This document shows positions 32,977 to 41,532 of a DNA stretch of 41,537 nt, piece by piece. The position numbers were made by a program, and so were the translations under genes. This DNA is from JBAXQQ01 sp037131695. GTDB taxonomy: Bacteria > Armatimonadota > Hebobacteria > CAIYQO01. The notes below the pieces were generated by a model, which made no database searches, was not told the origin of the DNA, and saw nothing but the letters and a program-made list of their open reading frames with translations. The number at the start of each line of letters is the position of its first letter. The first letter of the stretch is position 1. The stretch is from assembly GCA_964638715.1 (NCBI GenBank), contig CAZWZF010000044.1, positions 1-41,537 on the forward strand. The letters run 5' to 3'.

Positions 32977-34737
32977 TTATCTTCTAAAGTAAATATATCT
33001 GCTTCCATTATATGTTGAACAATGCGCAGTCCAACCACGCTGGTGATGATAAAATGAAACATTTTGTCCATTGAAGTTCATATTAACAGGACCAGCATCA
33101 ATATATAATCTCTCGCCATCTTTCAAATATCCAACTTTCTTACCACCTGGTGAATCTCTGATGACCAGTATTCCAGCGGTTTGTTGAGTAGTAACCCAAA
33201 TACCCGTCGGTAAGGTGTCTTGTCCACACCACCCGTAACATTTTGCATGTTGGGCTGCCTGTTGCGCTGCTTGTTCTGCTGCTTGTTGAGCGGCCTGTTG
33301 GGCTGCTGCTTGTTGAGCGGCTTGCTGTGCGGCAGCTTGTTGAGCGGCTTGCTGGGCTGCTGCCTGCTGCGCAGCTTGTTGGGCTGCGGCCTGTTGTGCA
33401 GCTTGTTGAGCTGCGGCCTGTTGGGCAGCTTGCTGAGCGGCGGCCTGTTGGGCTGCCTGTTGAGAGGCGGCTTGTTGTGCCGCCTGTTGAGCTGCCAAGT
33501 CTACTAAAGAATATGTTTTGGGAAAACCTGTGAATGACTTATTCCAATCAAATATTTTTGTACTGTAATCAGCATAATTTTTCCCTAATATTTCAATTTT
33601 CGCTCCTGCGGTACCATCAAAACCGTATTTATAATCCAAAACACATGATGTTGCATCACTATTCAATGTCCAATTTCCCTCAACATACGGAGCCCGGACA
33701 TTAATATATGGGCCAGCCACACCATACACCATGATTGCAGCATCTACATCAAGCATGCTGACACGTCCCGATGCGTTAGCAGTAACTTTTGGTGCAAAAT
33801 CGCTTGGGATATTAATGTTATGCGACAACTCGGATACCGGATGCCAACCGTTGTTATACTCAACACCGCCAACCAGAGTGACGTCTGATGAAACCTTCCA
33901 TTGCGCGCCTATTTCAGCATTACCTTCAAATGAAGCATAAGCAGATATAACAGGAACCAGTTTTATAACGACACCTACCGGTCCGACTGAAAGTCCCGGT
34001 ACAGGGACATCAATTGCTTTACAATTTATTTTACCTAAAAGTATTCTTTTATTGATATTAATCAATTTGCTGTTAGCAGATACCGAGCCGGAACATGAAA
34101 TAGAAGTTTTAGGTGCGCATTTGAAATATTCCATTTTTGCTCTTTTAATTCTAATTTGAAAATCAACTTCAGTTGTCAAATCAACATTACCATTAACTTT
34201 AACACCAGTATTAGCTGTACCGGCTAAAACTTTATTACAAAGAGTGAAAGATTTTGTTACTGATATACCACGTTTCATCGGGGTTTGAGCTGCATCAGTT
34301 ACGGTTACTCCTTCGGATAAATCAGTTACTGATTCAACATCACTCGGAGTTAATGTTTTACTAAATTTTATATCTGCCTGCTGAAATGCATCTTCTAAAG
34401 TTGCCTGGGTTATAGATACCGACATACTATTGCCATCCCTGGTCAACATTTTAGGTGTTGCAGCCACTTTCAACAGCATACCTTCACCGGAAGAGCTGAT
34501 AATAACATCACCTTGTTTCAAGTTAGATATCCCGGCACCATCTAATTTGATAGTGTTTTTATCTATTTCAGTGACATTTACCGTGGTTGGCAATGCTCTA
34601 ACATTAGCGTTAACAGATGGTTGATCTGATTGTGGCTGTGACTGTTGCCCCATACTGCTGCTGCTACCGCCGCCACCACAACCTGATAACATAACCAACA
34701 AAACAAACAATGCCATTAATAATCTTGGATATTTCAT
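32977..34737 (-). CDS. Lipoprotein with QQAA repeat tract and C-terminal SH3-like domain
   Basis: 586 aa. The ATG at 34737 has AAAGGTGG upstream. A lipoprotein signal ends in LSGC (Cys20), followed by a Gly/Ser run. Residues about 45-160 hold a domain with 'GDVIISSSGEGMLLKV'. The centre (about 165-410) has beta-rich repeats ending 'FTGFPKTYSLVDLA'. Then comes a tract of about 82 residues of QQAA units (33250-33495), likely a rigid helical or coiled-coil stalk. The tail (about 505-586) resembles a bacterial SH3 domain ('GILVIRDSPGGKKVGYLKDG'), a fold often binding wall peptides. It is probably anchored in the outer membrane with a reach-through stalk toward the wall. An ECF promoter lies at 34787-34815. 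Confidence 0.82.
   Translation of the reverse strand: MKYPRLLMALFVLLVMLSGCGGGGSSSSMGQQSQPQSDQPSVNANVRALPTTVNVTEIDKNTIKLDGAGISNLKQGDVIISSSGEGMLLKVAATPKMLTRDGNSMSVSITQATLEDAFQQADIKFSKTLTPSDVESVTDLSEGVTVTDAAQTPMKRGISVTKSFTLCNKVLAGTANTGVKVNGNVDLTTEVDFQIRIKRAKMEYFKCAPKTSISCSGSVSANSKLININKRILLGKINCKAIDVPVPGLSVGPVGVVIKLVPVISAYASFEGNAEIGAQWKVSSDVTLVGGVEYNNGWHPVSELSHNINIPSDFAPKVTANASGRVSMLDVDAAIMVYGVAGPYINVRAPYVEGNWTLNSDATSCVLDYKYGFDGTAGAKIEILGKNYADYSTKIFDWNKSFTGFPKTYSLVDLAAQQAAQQAASQQAAQQAAAQQAAQQAAAQQAAQQAAAQQAAQQAAAQQAAQQAAAQQAAQQAAAQQAAQQAAEQAAQQAAQHAKCYGWCGQDTLPTGIWVTTQQTAGILVIRDSPGGKKVGYLKDGERLYIDAGPVNMNFNGQNVSFYHHQRGWTAHCSTYNGSRYIYFRR
33250..33495 (-). repeat. In-frame tandem repeat coding QQAAQQAAA
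   Basis: Units of about 27 bp (nine residues), roughly seven regular copies with irregular ends, with synonymous differences between units. Length is likely to vary between strains by slippage. The opposite strand shows long Leu/Cys-rich reading frames that are artefacts of the repeat. Confidence 0.85.
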
Positions 34738-34786
34738 TTTACACCACCTTTATAATATAGAATGTCTGGATGATTCTCTTATATAG

Positions 34787-34815
34787 GTAGTCAACAGATA
34801 ACATGAAAAAGTTCC
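34787..34815 (-). promoter_or_regulatory. ECF-sigma promoter (site f)
   Basis: GGAAC (34811-34815), T5, an 18-nt spacer and GACTAC (34787-34792), about 50 nt upstream of the lipoprotein ATG at 34737. The -10 is the least typical of the six. Confidence 0.6.
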
Positions 34816-34822
34816 CGATTTT

Positions 34823-34951
34823 ATGAAGTTTTTACAAAATATATTTACTTTAGCAGAAGTCGTCGGCAACCACATTGGAATTACCCCTACGATTATTGTC
34901 ACTGCGACTGTTGAAGCAACCATTTTTGAACAGATTTTTAAGCTAATGTAA
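34823..34951 (+). CDS. Possible 42-aa small protein (doubtful)
   Basis: An ATG-to-TAA frame of 42 codons starting MKFLQNIFTL and ending IFEQIFKLM, followed by a T8 run. Composition is protein-like and locally richer in GC than its surroundings. It has no SD, overlaps the promoter side of the opposite-strand gene and would be the only plus-strand gene here. It may be a remnant. Confidence 0.2.
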   Translation: MKFLQNIFTLAEVVGNHIGITPTIIVTATVEATIFEQIFKLM

Positions 34952-34978
34952 GATTTTTTTACCCACAATTCGTTATTA

Positions 34979-35071
34979 TTCACCGCTAAAGACCGCAAAG
35001 CCCACAAAAGAAGAGTTTAAGAAAAAGAATATCTTATCTTTTGTGTTCCTTACGTTCTATCGCTGTGAATA
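34979..35071. repeat. Decayed inverted repeat (MITE/REP-like)
   Basis: Arms of about 32 bp (34979-35010 and roughly 35039-35071) match at about 24 positions. The left arm contains ACCGCTAAAGACCGCAAAG, resembling the 'ACCGCAGAGACGCAGAG' family of extragenic repeats found in many environmental genomes. Confidence 0.5.
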
Positions 35072-35087
35072 TCTTATTACTTTATGT

Positions 35088-36497
35088 TTACTTTGGCGAT
35101 GTATCAACAATATCCTGTAACGACATACTACAACCGAACCCCAATTTTATAATTGAGGTAGTCAGCCCTATTTCAGCAGATGATGGAGAAAAACTGGAAC
35201 CAGCAAATAATAACGCTGTTGATACACCAGGACTTACTTTACCTGGTTTTATACCTTCTGCCATATCGCCACCCCAATTTGTCCCAGCCCCGATAAATAA
35301 ACTCAGAAAATCAATTATCGGTAAATCAATTCCTATTTTAAATCCTGCTGAAAGTTCCAGATTTGTATAATCAATATGATTGGGTAAAATACGACCATGA
35401 AGTTTGAATGAGAAATCAATGAAATCAAGAGGACCTTCAATAAGAAGTAAATCAAAGATAGATACACCTGCTACAATCGACATATATCCCTTTGTATTGG
35501 ATAATTTTTTCATTTTCCCAGTAAATGTTTTACCACCAGTATTTGCATCGGTTGCTGTATCCTGAATAAATTGCCTTTTATCTTCCTCTGATACTGTTAA
35601 AAACTTTTTCACATCACCAGGAGCCAGACGCTGCAAACGCGACTCATTTTCTAAAGTATACGCATATTGTTTAGATAGCAATTTCTCACCAGAATTCATG
35701 GAAAATGATGAGCGTGACTTGCCTAATGCAGCAATAATACCGCCATCTTTCAATGATATCCAGCATTGCGTGTTATTTGACATAGTTCCCTGGCCAGTAA
35801 CACCTTCAACATAAGGACGACATTTTTCGACTACTGCCTTTGGAATGCTTTTCGGGGGATTTGCCAACGTTGATGCCATCGCTTCATCTATCAAAACAGT
35901 GCTGGTACCTGTCATATCAAAACGGCAGCAAGCAATTCCATTTGATATTTCATTCTCAGATGCCAGGGTAACTTTAACTTCTCCTTTGCTCTTTTCCGTG
36001 TCAGGATTTTGCTTGGAATATGTCCAAGTCTCACCTTTACGAATATTCTTTTCAGGAACCCAGGGAGTTTTACTCCAAGCTTCTGTCATGTAAGGTTGCA
36101 AGTCGAACGTCTTTGCTGAAGTATATTTGGTAGCAGGTACTTCAACTGCAATAACTTTGCCATATTTATTTATCTTAATAACAATTGATTCACCAAGTTG
36201 ATTTTGCGTATTAAATTGCCTGCCATTAAGCACAGCGCCTACCGGGTCAATACGTATCCTGACCGAACCATCGAGCAGCGCGTTCAATACAGTATATTTA
36301 AATACTGCAGATGCTTTAACTACTGGTTTTATGCTTCTTTTGCCTGCAGCATCTATTGTATGCGTAACGACCGAGACGCCATAAACACGCTCTTCACCAA
36401 CAGTGTAGACCGGCTTCACTTGAACAGCATTTGCCTGTTTAGTCAAACAAAGCATAACTACACAGGCCATGATAAGAAATAAGTATACCTTTAACAT
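35088..36497 (-). CDS. Secreted protein of unknown function
   Basis: 469 aa. The ATG at 36497 has GGGAG upstream. The signal peptide is about 1-24 (KQANA). The first half (about 25-290) is beta-rich, with 'VGEERVYGVSVVTHTIDAAG', 'VRIRIDPVGAVLNG', 'IRKGETWTYSK' and 'GKVIAVEVPAT'. This pattern recalls proteins that track an averaged signal against a threshold ('kkGetWt'), but I cannot name the family. The second half (about 345-469) is Gly- and hydrophobic-rich with alternating short strands ('LFIGAGTNWGGDMAEGI', 'GFGCSMSLQDIV'), consistent with membrane-inserted or barrel-like strands. It follows the 36562-38250 kinase gene by 64 nt and may share its transcript. Confidence 0.65.
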   Translation of the reverse strand: MLKVYLFLIMACVVMLCLTKQANAVQVKPVYTVGEERVYGVSVVTHTIDAAGKRSIKPVVKASAVFKYTVLNALLDGSVRIRIDPVGAVLNGRQFNTQNQLGESIVIKINKYGKVIAVEVPATKYTSAKTFDLQPYMTEAWSKTPWVPEKNIRKGETWTYSKQNPDTEKSKGEVKVTLASENEISNGIACCRFDMTGTSTVLIDEAMASTLANPPKSIPKAVVEKCRPYVEGVTGQGTMSNNTQCWISLKDGGIIAALGKSRSSFSMNSGEKLLSKQYAYTLENESRLQRLAPGDVKKFLTVSEEDKRQFIQDTATDANTGGKTFTGKMKKLSNTKGYMSIVAGVSIFDLLLIEGPLDFIDFSFKLHGRILPNHIDYTNLELSAGFKIGIDLPIIDFLSLFIGAGTNWGGDMAEGIKPGKVSPGVSTALLFAGSSFSPSSAEIGLTTSIIKLGFGCSMSLQDIVDTSPK

Positions 36498-36561
36498 CGT
36501 TGTCTCCCATTTTACATTACAGTTTATATTATCTATTTACCTTACTGATGATAATAATATT

Positions 36562-38250
36562 TTAATCGCCAGACTCTTCTCCACCGTCGTGAATAACATT
36601 ATCCGCAAACTTAAAACTTGCAAAGGCATGATCAAAAATATCCTGATACTTAGAGAAAACATTTACAGGTGCTGTACAAAGTACCGCATACCCGGTTCCA
36701 TTGCGACAAATACCATTATCTATCTTCTTTAAAAGAATGTTTTTTGATTTAGCCTTGTTAAGTATAAAAATCCAGACACCAGAGCGTTCACCACCCAAAG
36801 TACCGTAATCTACTGACAAGCACTTATAACGTTTCCCGTATGCGTTAGCAAAACGATTATCTTGGGACTTCCAAGATTCTACAGGATCTTTATCTGGCAT
36901 TCCCGGAATTGAATCTATTAGTATGGTAACATCCGATACAGAACTTTTATATACTGTTCTTTGTCCATTACCCATTGGAAATTGTTCTTTAGTCCAATCA
37001 CCCGGACGGTCAATACTGAAACCTAACGCTGATTCATATTCTGTGACCCAGGAAATATCTGTATAACTTATCACTGAATTTTTATTTATAGTCGGTTCTC
37101 CAACCGAATTTGTACCAGTACCGGCACCAGATGTTGCACTGGGAACCGTTTGTATTTTCCCATTATCATTAGAAATTGGTAGATTATTATTAACTGAAGA
37201 AGGTTGGCTTTTTTGAGTAGTATTAGTGTTATTACCAGTTGAAGTTGGAACATTCCCAGTAGTCTCTTCTGTAGTAACTGATGGTTCAGGCGTTTTAGCA
37301 TTTTCATGGTTACCCATCACCAGCCATATACCATACATAAATACAAACACAGCAAAGATTACCAGGAAGGTTGTGTTTGATTTCTTTTTACCGGAAGTAT
37401 CAGCTTTTTCAGGTAATGGTTTGCCAGGAGCAGTGGCCTGGTTTTGACCGGACATCGCCAATGAAAAATTGCGGCAAGATAAAAATCTTTGTTCTGGCTG
37501 TTTAGCCAACGCCTGCATCAACGCGTTCAACAGCATATCAGGTAAATCATTTCGCAAAGTTCGCGGGTCGGGTGGCGGGACAGAGATATGTTTATTAACA
37601 ATAGCCCATGGCTGATTAGTCTCGCAACGAAATGGTGTAATGCCAGTCAGCATCTCATAGGCGACAATCGCCAGCGAATACTGGTCGGACCGACCATCTA
37701 TTGCGTCACCCTTCGCCTGTTCTGGCGACATATATTCCGGTGTCCCGACCATCCCGGTGGTCATGCGCGTTCCTTCCAGCGAATGCGCAATGCCAAAATC
37801 AGTCAAACTTGGCACACCATGCCGGTCAATCATAATATTTTCCGGTTTGATATCCCGATGCACAATTCCACTGTCATGGGCGTAGTCCAATGCCGCGGCA
37901 ATCGACTCAAGAATTCTCAGGGTTTCCGCCACCGGCAAACGCCCATGAGATTTCATATACGATGTTAAATCCTGCCCGTCAACATACTGCATAACATAAT
38001 AATGCGTATGTCCATCCACCCCTACATCATAGATAGAGACAATATGCGGATGCTGCAACTTGGCAGTATTAAGAATCTCATTCTTAAACCGCGTCAAAAA
38101 CTGCCCGTCATGCGAAAACTCATGCGGCAGCACCTTCACAGCCACCACCCGATCAAGCTGCAAATCCCGCGCCCGGTAAACAGCACCCATCCCCCCACGC
38201 CCAATTTCGGCTTCGAGGTGGTAACGGTTATTTAGAGTTGTTCCTATCAT
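36562..38250 (-). CDS. Transmembrane Ser/Thr kinase with PsbP-like extracytoplasmic domain
   Basis: 562 aa. The ATG at 38250 has AAAGGACC upstream. The kinase domain (about 11-270) is intact: GRGGMGAVY, Lys40, HRDIKPEN, DFG and GTPEYMSPEQ. A membrane segment lies at about 295-315. A Thr/Asn/Ser-rich linker (about 315-400) leads to a C-terminal domain (about 405-555) with 'SALGFSIDRPGDWTKEQ' at its start and 'YQDIFDHAFASFKF' at its end, the layout of PsbP/DcrB-like domains. A comparable domain forms the N-terminus of the secreted protein at 7456-8634. It is separated from the other kinases by the caspase and lipoprotein genes. Confidence 0.88.
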   Translation of the reverse strand: MIGTTLNNRYHLEAEIGRGGMGAVYRARDLQLDRVVAVKVLPHEFSHDGQFLTRFKNEILNTAKLQHPHIVSIYDVGVDGHTHYYVMQYVDGQDLTSYMKSHGRLPVAETLRILESIAAALDYAHDSGIVHRDIKPENIMIDRHGVPSLTDFGIAHSLEGTRMTTGMVGTPEYMSPEQAKGDAIDGRSDQYSLAIVAYEMLTGITPFRCETNQPWAIVNKHISVPPPDPRTLRNDLPDMLLNALMQALAKQPEQRFLSCRNFSLAMSGQNQATAPGKPLPEKADTSGKKKSNTTFLVIFAVFVFMYGIWLVMGNHENAKTPEPSVTTEETTGNVPTSTGNNTNTTQKSQPSSVNNNLPISNDNGKIQTVPSATSGAGTGTNSVGEPTINKNSVISYTDISWVTEYESALGFSIDRPGDWTKEQFPMGNGQRTVYKSSVSDVTILIDSIPGMPDKDPVESWKSQDNRFANAYGKRYKCLSVDYGTLGGERSGVWIFILNKAKSKNILLKKIDNGICRNGTGYAVLCTAPVNVFSKYQDIFDHAFASFKFADNVIHDGGEESGD

Positions 38251-38327
38251 TTTGTGGTCCTTTTGGTATTATTGAAAAATGTAACTATTTATTACTTTAC
38301 AAAAATAAATCAATTATAAAATTTTAA

Positions 38328-40622
38328 TCATTGCCCATATATTTCTATCTCACCAATAAATAGCCAATCACGATCCCAATCTGTTTTAGTTTTCTTAAAT
38401 GTTATTGTAACTTTAGATAAAGTCGCACTTCCAAATTGATCAGTCCAAGCACCATGCCATTCTGAACCATGTATAGTACTGGTACTTCCGAAAGGAGTAA
38501 TCATTACATCCGGATTCCATGTCTCAGCACGTGATAGATTGCCCATATTATACCGAATGTGTGATATATTATAGGTTCCTTGTAAATCAATGACAACTTT
38601 TACTGTCATTGTTGTGTTGTCCAAATGATTAACCCAACCTATAACACCATTTTGCTTTTTATATTCATTGCGTTCATCATAATTCAACCGTCCATCTGTA
38701 ATCTTTTGCGGGTCACCACCTGCACCAGCGTCTGGTTGTTCTCCTGTGACAACTACAGATACCGGTTTATTCAAAGCTACATTAGTAATTGGCAACAATT
38801 GTTTTGTTTTCTCTTTATTACCGAACCAGTCATCTTCTATTATCCAGTTGTCTATAATATGAAATACTGACGGATCAAAAGTAAGTGCATCATGATGCAC
38901 TTCAGCAAAACTATCTTTCCATGACTTATATTCATGACTTAAATTATAATCAGCACTTGCAACCGGCATAAAACCATCATTCCAATTCCAGCGATTTAAT
39001 AACGATAGATTAACAGTTGATAATGAAGAACTTAATACAGCATCAACTTTCTTTCCTGTATATGGATATGGTTTAAGAGGAGAAATACCATATATTGAAT
39101 ATGCATTTACTGTAGTTTTCCGTCCATCATTAAGATTACGCAAGAATGGAGAATATTTTGTTGGGTCATCAATTGGTTTACCCATTTCCATATCAAGAAC
39201 TTCATCATAATATTCCACATCATTAAATTTAGGTTTAACAAATTTTACAATATTTGTCGAAAGATTAGCCCATGGACTTTTTGGATCACCTGACCATGGA
39301 TGTCCCTGGTGGGGAGTTCCCATAGTTATCAGGTGCGCAACAGAAGACTCAGCTGTCTTTCGACTGATAGGAAATGGACCTTCAATTGCACTCCGAGCGA
39401 CTAACCCACCCATACTATGCGCAAACACATCAATTTTAACACAAGGTGGACAATGATCATTAATAAACTTGGCAACAGCTGCACCAGTCTCATTAATTGG
39501 TGAATTTAACGGATATTCAACAGCATAGACAGCATCATACCCGACATCCATATTCAACTTCTCATCTTTAATGTTATTTAATAGGTGAGAAGCCAAAAGA
39601 AGAAGATCTGCCCGGGTTATATCTTCAGTAAAAAGTGGGATACCATGTATAAGAAAAGCAATGTGTTTTCCTTGCCAAGGATTAGCATCTTGTGAAATAT
39701 CAACCCAGGATTCATTCATGCATTTTAATTTAAATTTATTTTGACTTGTTCCAGAATTGTTACTTTCTGGATATTTAATAAGATTATTATCACTAATATG
39801 CTTATACCGATATAGATGTACTAAATAATCAGCAGCTAAACGGTCTACAAATACATTGACGAGTTGTGATTTAGCATTATTTATTGTCAGTATCTGAGTA
39901 TCAGGTTCCCAAAACGTTTCTAATTTAAGTGTTTTGCCAAGATTTATTGCAGGAAGATATGGCTTCCCACCAACATTAATAACTTCCATTAGCATGAAAT
40001 TCTTTACAGGATACATTGGATTAGGATTAATAACAACTTTAACGCCATTATTTTCAAATGATATAGGCGCGAGAGTACCATGAGTATAAATACACTTCCA
40101 ACCAACAATTTCTGCAAAATAATCCGCAGAAATATATGGAACTGCACGGCACATGACTACTTTCGGAATTATAACATTTTCATCACTCATTTTAGTTAAC
40201 TTCGGATCCAGGAAATTAGCACCATCCCCCTGCATAATACGCTCTAATTTAAGTGTATTATGTTCTTTGAGATTGATATTTACTAAAATATCATCATCAC
40301 CATCACGCATTTTTTTTGACCACACATCATCTCCATCAACATAAATGTTTAATGTAGCTATGCAACCAAGACCTTCATATATTGAAGCGTATGTTTGAAA
40401 AGATGAATATCCGGTAATATCAAACTCAGCATATCCATTAGCATACGGTGGTTGCGGATAACCGATTCCTCGATATGTCTTTCCCTTTGCTGAATATGTT
40501 ACGTCTTTATATCCCCATGCCCCATTCTTCACAGGGAACTTTTTATCGAGCTGAACAGTTTCAGCGGTACATGTCACAAATGCGCACATGAATACCATGA
40601 TAAACAACATCAGTTTATTCAT
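38328..40622 (-). CDS. Secreted modular lipase/esterase-like alpha/beta hydrolase
   Basis: 764 aa. The ATG at 40622 has GGAGG upstream. The signal peptide is 1-20. Modules: an NPCBM-like beta domain (about 22-145), a copper-amine-oxidase-N-like stalk domain (about 155-250, 'GGKPYLPAINLGKTL', 'PDTQILTI'), an alpha/beta hydrolase (about 315-600) and a discoidin/F5-8-type domain (about 620-764, 'NVALNKPVSVVVTGEQP', 'KVVIDLQGTYNISHIRYN'). The hydrolase has the oxyanion region IAFLIHG (326-327) and nucleophile elbow AHSMGG (Ser403), as in triacylglycerol lipases and PGAP1-like esterases. The Asp and His of the triad cannot be fixed by eye. The flanking modules suggest binding to glycans or surfaces. 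It is followed by the kinase gene after 77 nt. Confidence 0.85.
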   Translation of the reverse strand: MNKLMLFIMVFMCAFVTCTAETVQLDKKFPVKNGAWGYKDVTYSAKGKTYRGIGYPQPPYANGYAEFDITGYSSFQTYASIYEGLGCIATLNIYVDGDDVWSKKMRDGDDDILVNINLKEHNTLKLERIMQGDGANFLDPKLTKMSDENVIIPKVVMCRAVPYISADYFAEIVGWKCIYTHGTLAPISFENNGVKVVINPNPMYPVKNFMLMEVINVGGKPYLPAINLGKTLKLETFWEPDTQILTINNAKSQLVNVFVDRLAADYLVHLYRYKHISDNNLIKYPESNNSGTSQNKFKLKCMNESWVDISQDANPWQGKHIAFLIHGIPLFTEDITRADLLLLASHLLNNIKDEKLNMDVGYDAVYAVEYPLNSPINETGAAVAKFINDHCPPCVKIDVFAHSMGGLVARSAIEGPFPISRKTAESSVAHLITMGTPHQGHPWSGDPKSPWANLSTNIVKFVKPKFNDVEYYDEVLDMEMGKPIDDPTKYSPFLRNLNDGRKTTVNAYSIYGISPLKPYPYTGKKVDAVLSSSLSTVNLSLLNRWNWNDGFMPVASADYNLSHEYKSWKDSFAEVHHDALTFDPSVFHIIDNWIIEDDWFGNKEKTKQLLPITNVALNKPVSVVVTGEQPDAGAGGDPQKITDGRLNYDERNEYKKQNGVIGWVNHLDNTTMTVKVVIDLQGTYNISHIRYNMGNLSRAETWNPDVMITPFGSTSTIHGSEWHGAWTDQFGSATLSKVTITFKKTKTDWDRDWLFIGEIEIYGQ

Positions 40623-40714
40623 TTAGATAAAGCCTCCTTAATAATAGATTGAGTATAATATGTTAAAATTACTATTTTGAATAGAGTATAAAATTATTGT
40701 AGACGTCTTTACGA

Positions 40715-40720
40715 TGTCAA
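40715..40720 (-). promoter_or_regulatory. Possible sigma70 -35 element of the hydrolase gene
   Basis: TTGACA on the minus strand, with AT-rich -10 candidates 16-18 nt downstream (AATAAT, ATAATT or TAATTT). It lies about 95 nt from the ATG at 40622. The -10 is not decisive. Confidence 0.35.
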
Positions 40721-40827
40721 CTTACTAATTACGAATCCGGCAAACAGAACATATCTACTAAACTATATTTCTGACTCGATATAGTCGATGTAATATGTAT
40801 TTTATCTTCTGGCATCGTTTTCTCTTA

Positions 40828-41496
40828 TTACTGCATTTCGTAGGTAGTTTTCATTTCAATATTATGTCCACTTTCTTTAAAATCAACAAAACCACGATCC
40901 TTAAATTCTTTTTCAATATTTTTAATATTATCTACCTTTATTATTTGAATATCTTGTAAAATAAATTTATCTTCTTTATATTGGTATAATTCACAATTAT
41001 AATGTCCTGTATCAGAATATTTAAAAATAACATATTGAACAGTATGATTTATTCCCATCTTCATGATGGGAGTGCCATATAATGAAGCCTGATGGGAAAT
41101 TTGTTTTGCTTGTCCATTTACAAAGGAATATGCATAAAAGGCATCACCACCATAACAACAAATATCTAAAATCCCATCTCCTGTAATGTCATTAAATACA
41201 ACCTCAAAACTGTCAGATGGAGTCGCAAATAAATCCATAACATCTCCCTTATAAAGTTTCCAAAGAACTTTATTATCCTTTTCCATTATAATATCCGGTG
41301 GAATTGTAATATACACTTTTTCCATTTCACCATCACCTGTAAAGTCAGCAGAATAATTCTTAATTTGCTCATAATGGCCTGATGATAAATCAATAGCATC
41401 GGTTGATTTCACTTCTATTATCGGTTCCCCTACATTATTATCAATTTGTACAGCACCAATAAAATATGTATTTTTCATATTTAATATCACAGTCAT
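40828..41496 (-). CDS. FG-GAP/VCBS-like repeat protein, possibly truncated
   Basis: 222 aa from the ATG at 41496; an in-frame TGA lies three codons upstream. Residues about 45-130 contain two FG-GAP/VCBS-type motifs: 'ADFTGDGEMEKVYITI', then 'NDITGDGILDICCYGG' (Asp-x-Thr-Gly-Asp-Gly calcium-loop pattern). Proteins with these repeats are normally secreted, but no signal peptide is present, and the SD before the start (GGTGATATGGG) is imperfect. The start may be wrong or the 5' end lost. A perfect 9-bp inverted repeat lies just upstream (41502-41532). Function unknown. Confidence 0.55.
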   Translation of the reverse strand: MTVILNMKNTYFIGAVQIDNNVGEPIIEVKSTDAIDLSSGHYEQIKNYSADFTGDGEMEKVYITIPPDIIMEKDNKVLWKLYKGDVMDLFATPSDSFEVVFNDITGDGILDICCYGGDAFYAYSFVNGQAKQISHQASLYGTPIMKMGINHTVQYVIFKYSDTGHYNCELYQYKEDKFILQDIQIIKVDNIKNIEKEFKDRGFVDFKESGHNIEMKTTYEMQ

Positions 41497-41501
41497 CCCA
41501 T

Positions 41502-41532
41502 ATCACCTGAGAACACATAGTTTTCAGGTGAT
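41502..41532. other. Perfect 9-bp inverted repeat upstream of the FG-GAP-like gene
   Basis: ATCACCTGA and TCAGGTGAT flank a 13-nt loop. There is no T-run on the minus strand. It could be an operator, or the terminator of a gene just outside the window. Confidence 0.35.

Larger units (their letters stand above)
34738..35087. other. 350-nt intergenic region
   Basis: It holds the ECF promoter f (34787-34815), a 42-codon plus-strand frame of doubtful status (34823-34951) and a decayed inverted repeat (34979-35071). The 22 nt after that frame are T-rich. Nothing else is recognised. Confidence 0.55.

Noticed and set aside
33220..33533. Leu/Cys-rich plus-strand proteins of about 95 aa
   Set aside because: They are the reverse complement of the QQAA repeat tract and have no ribosome sites.
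34750..35007. Minus-strand 85-codon frame in the spacer
   Set aside because: It spans an extragenic inverted repeat and an ECF promoter, has no SD and no recognisable domain.
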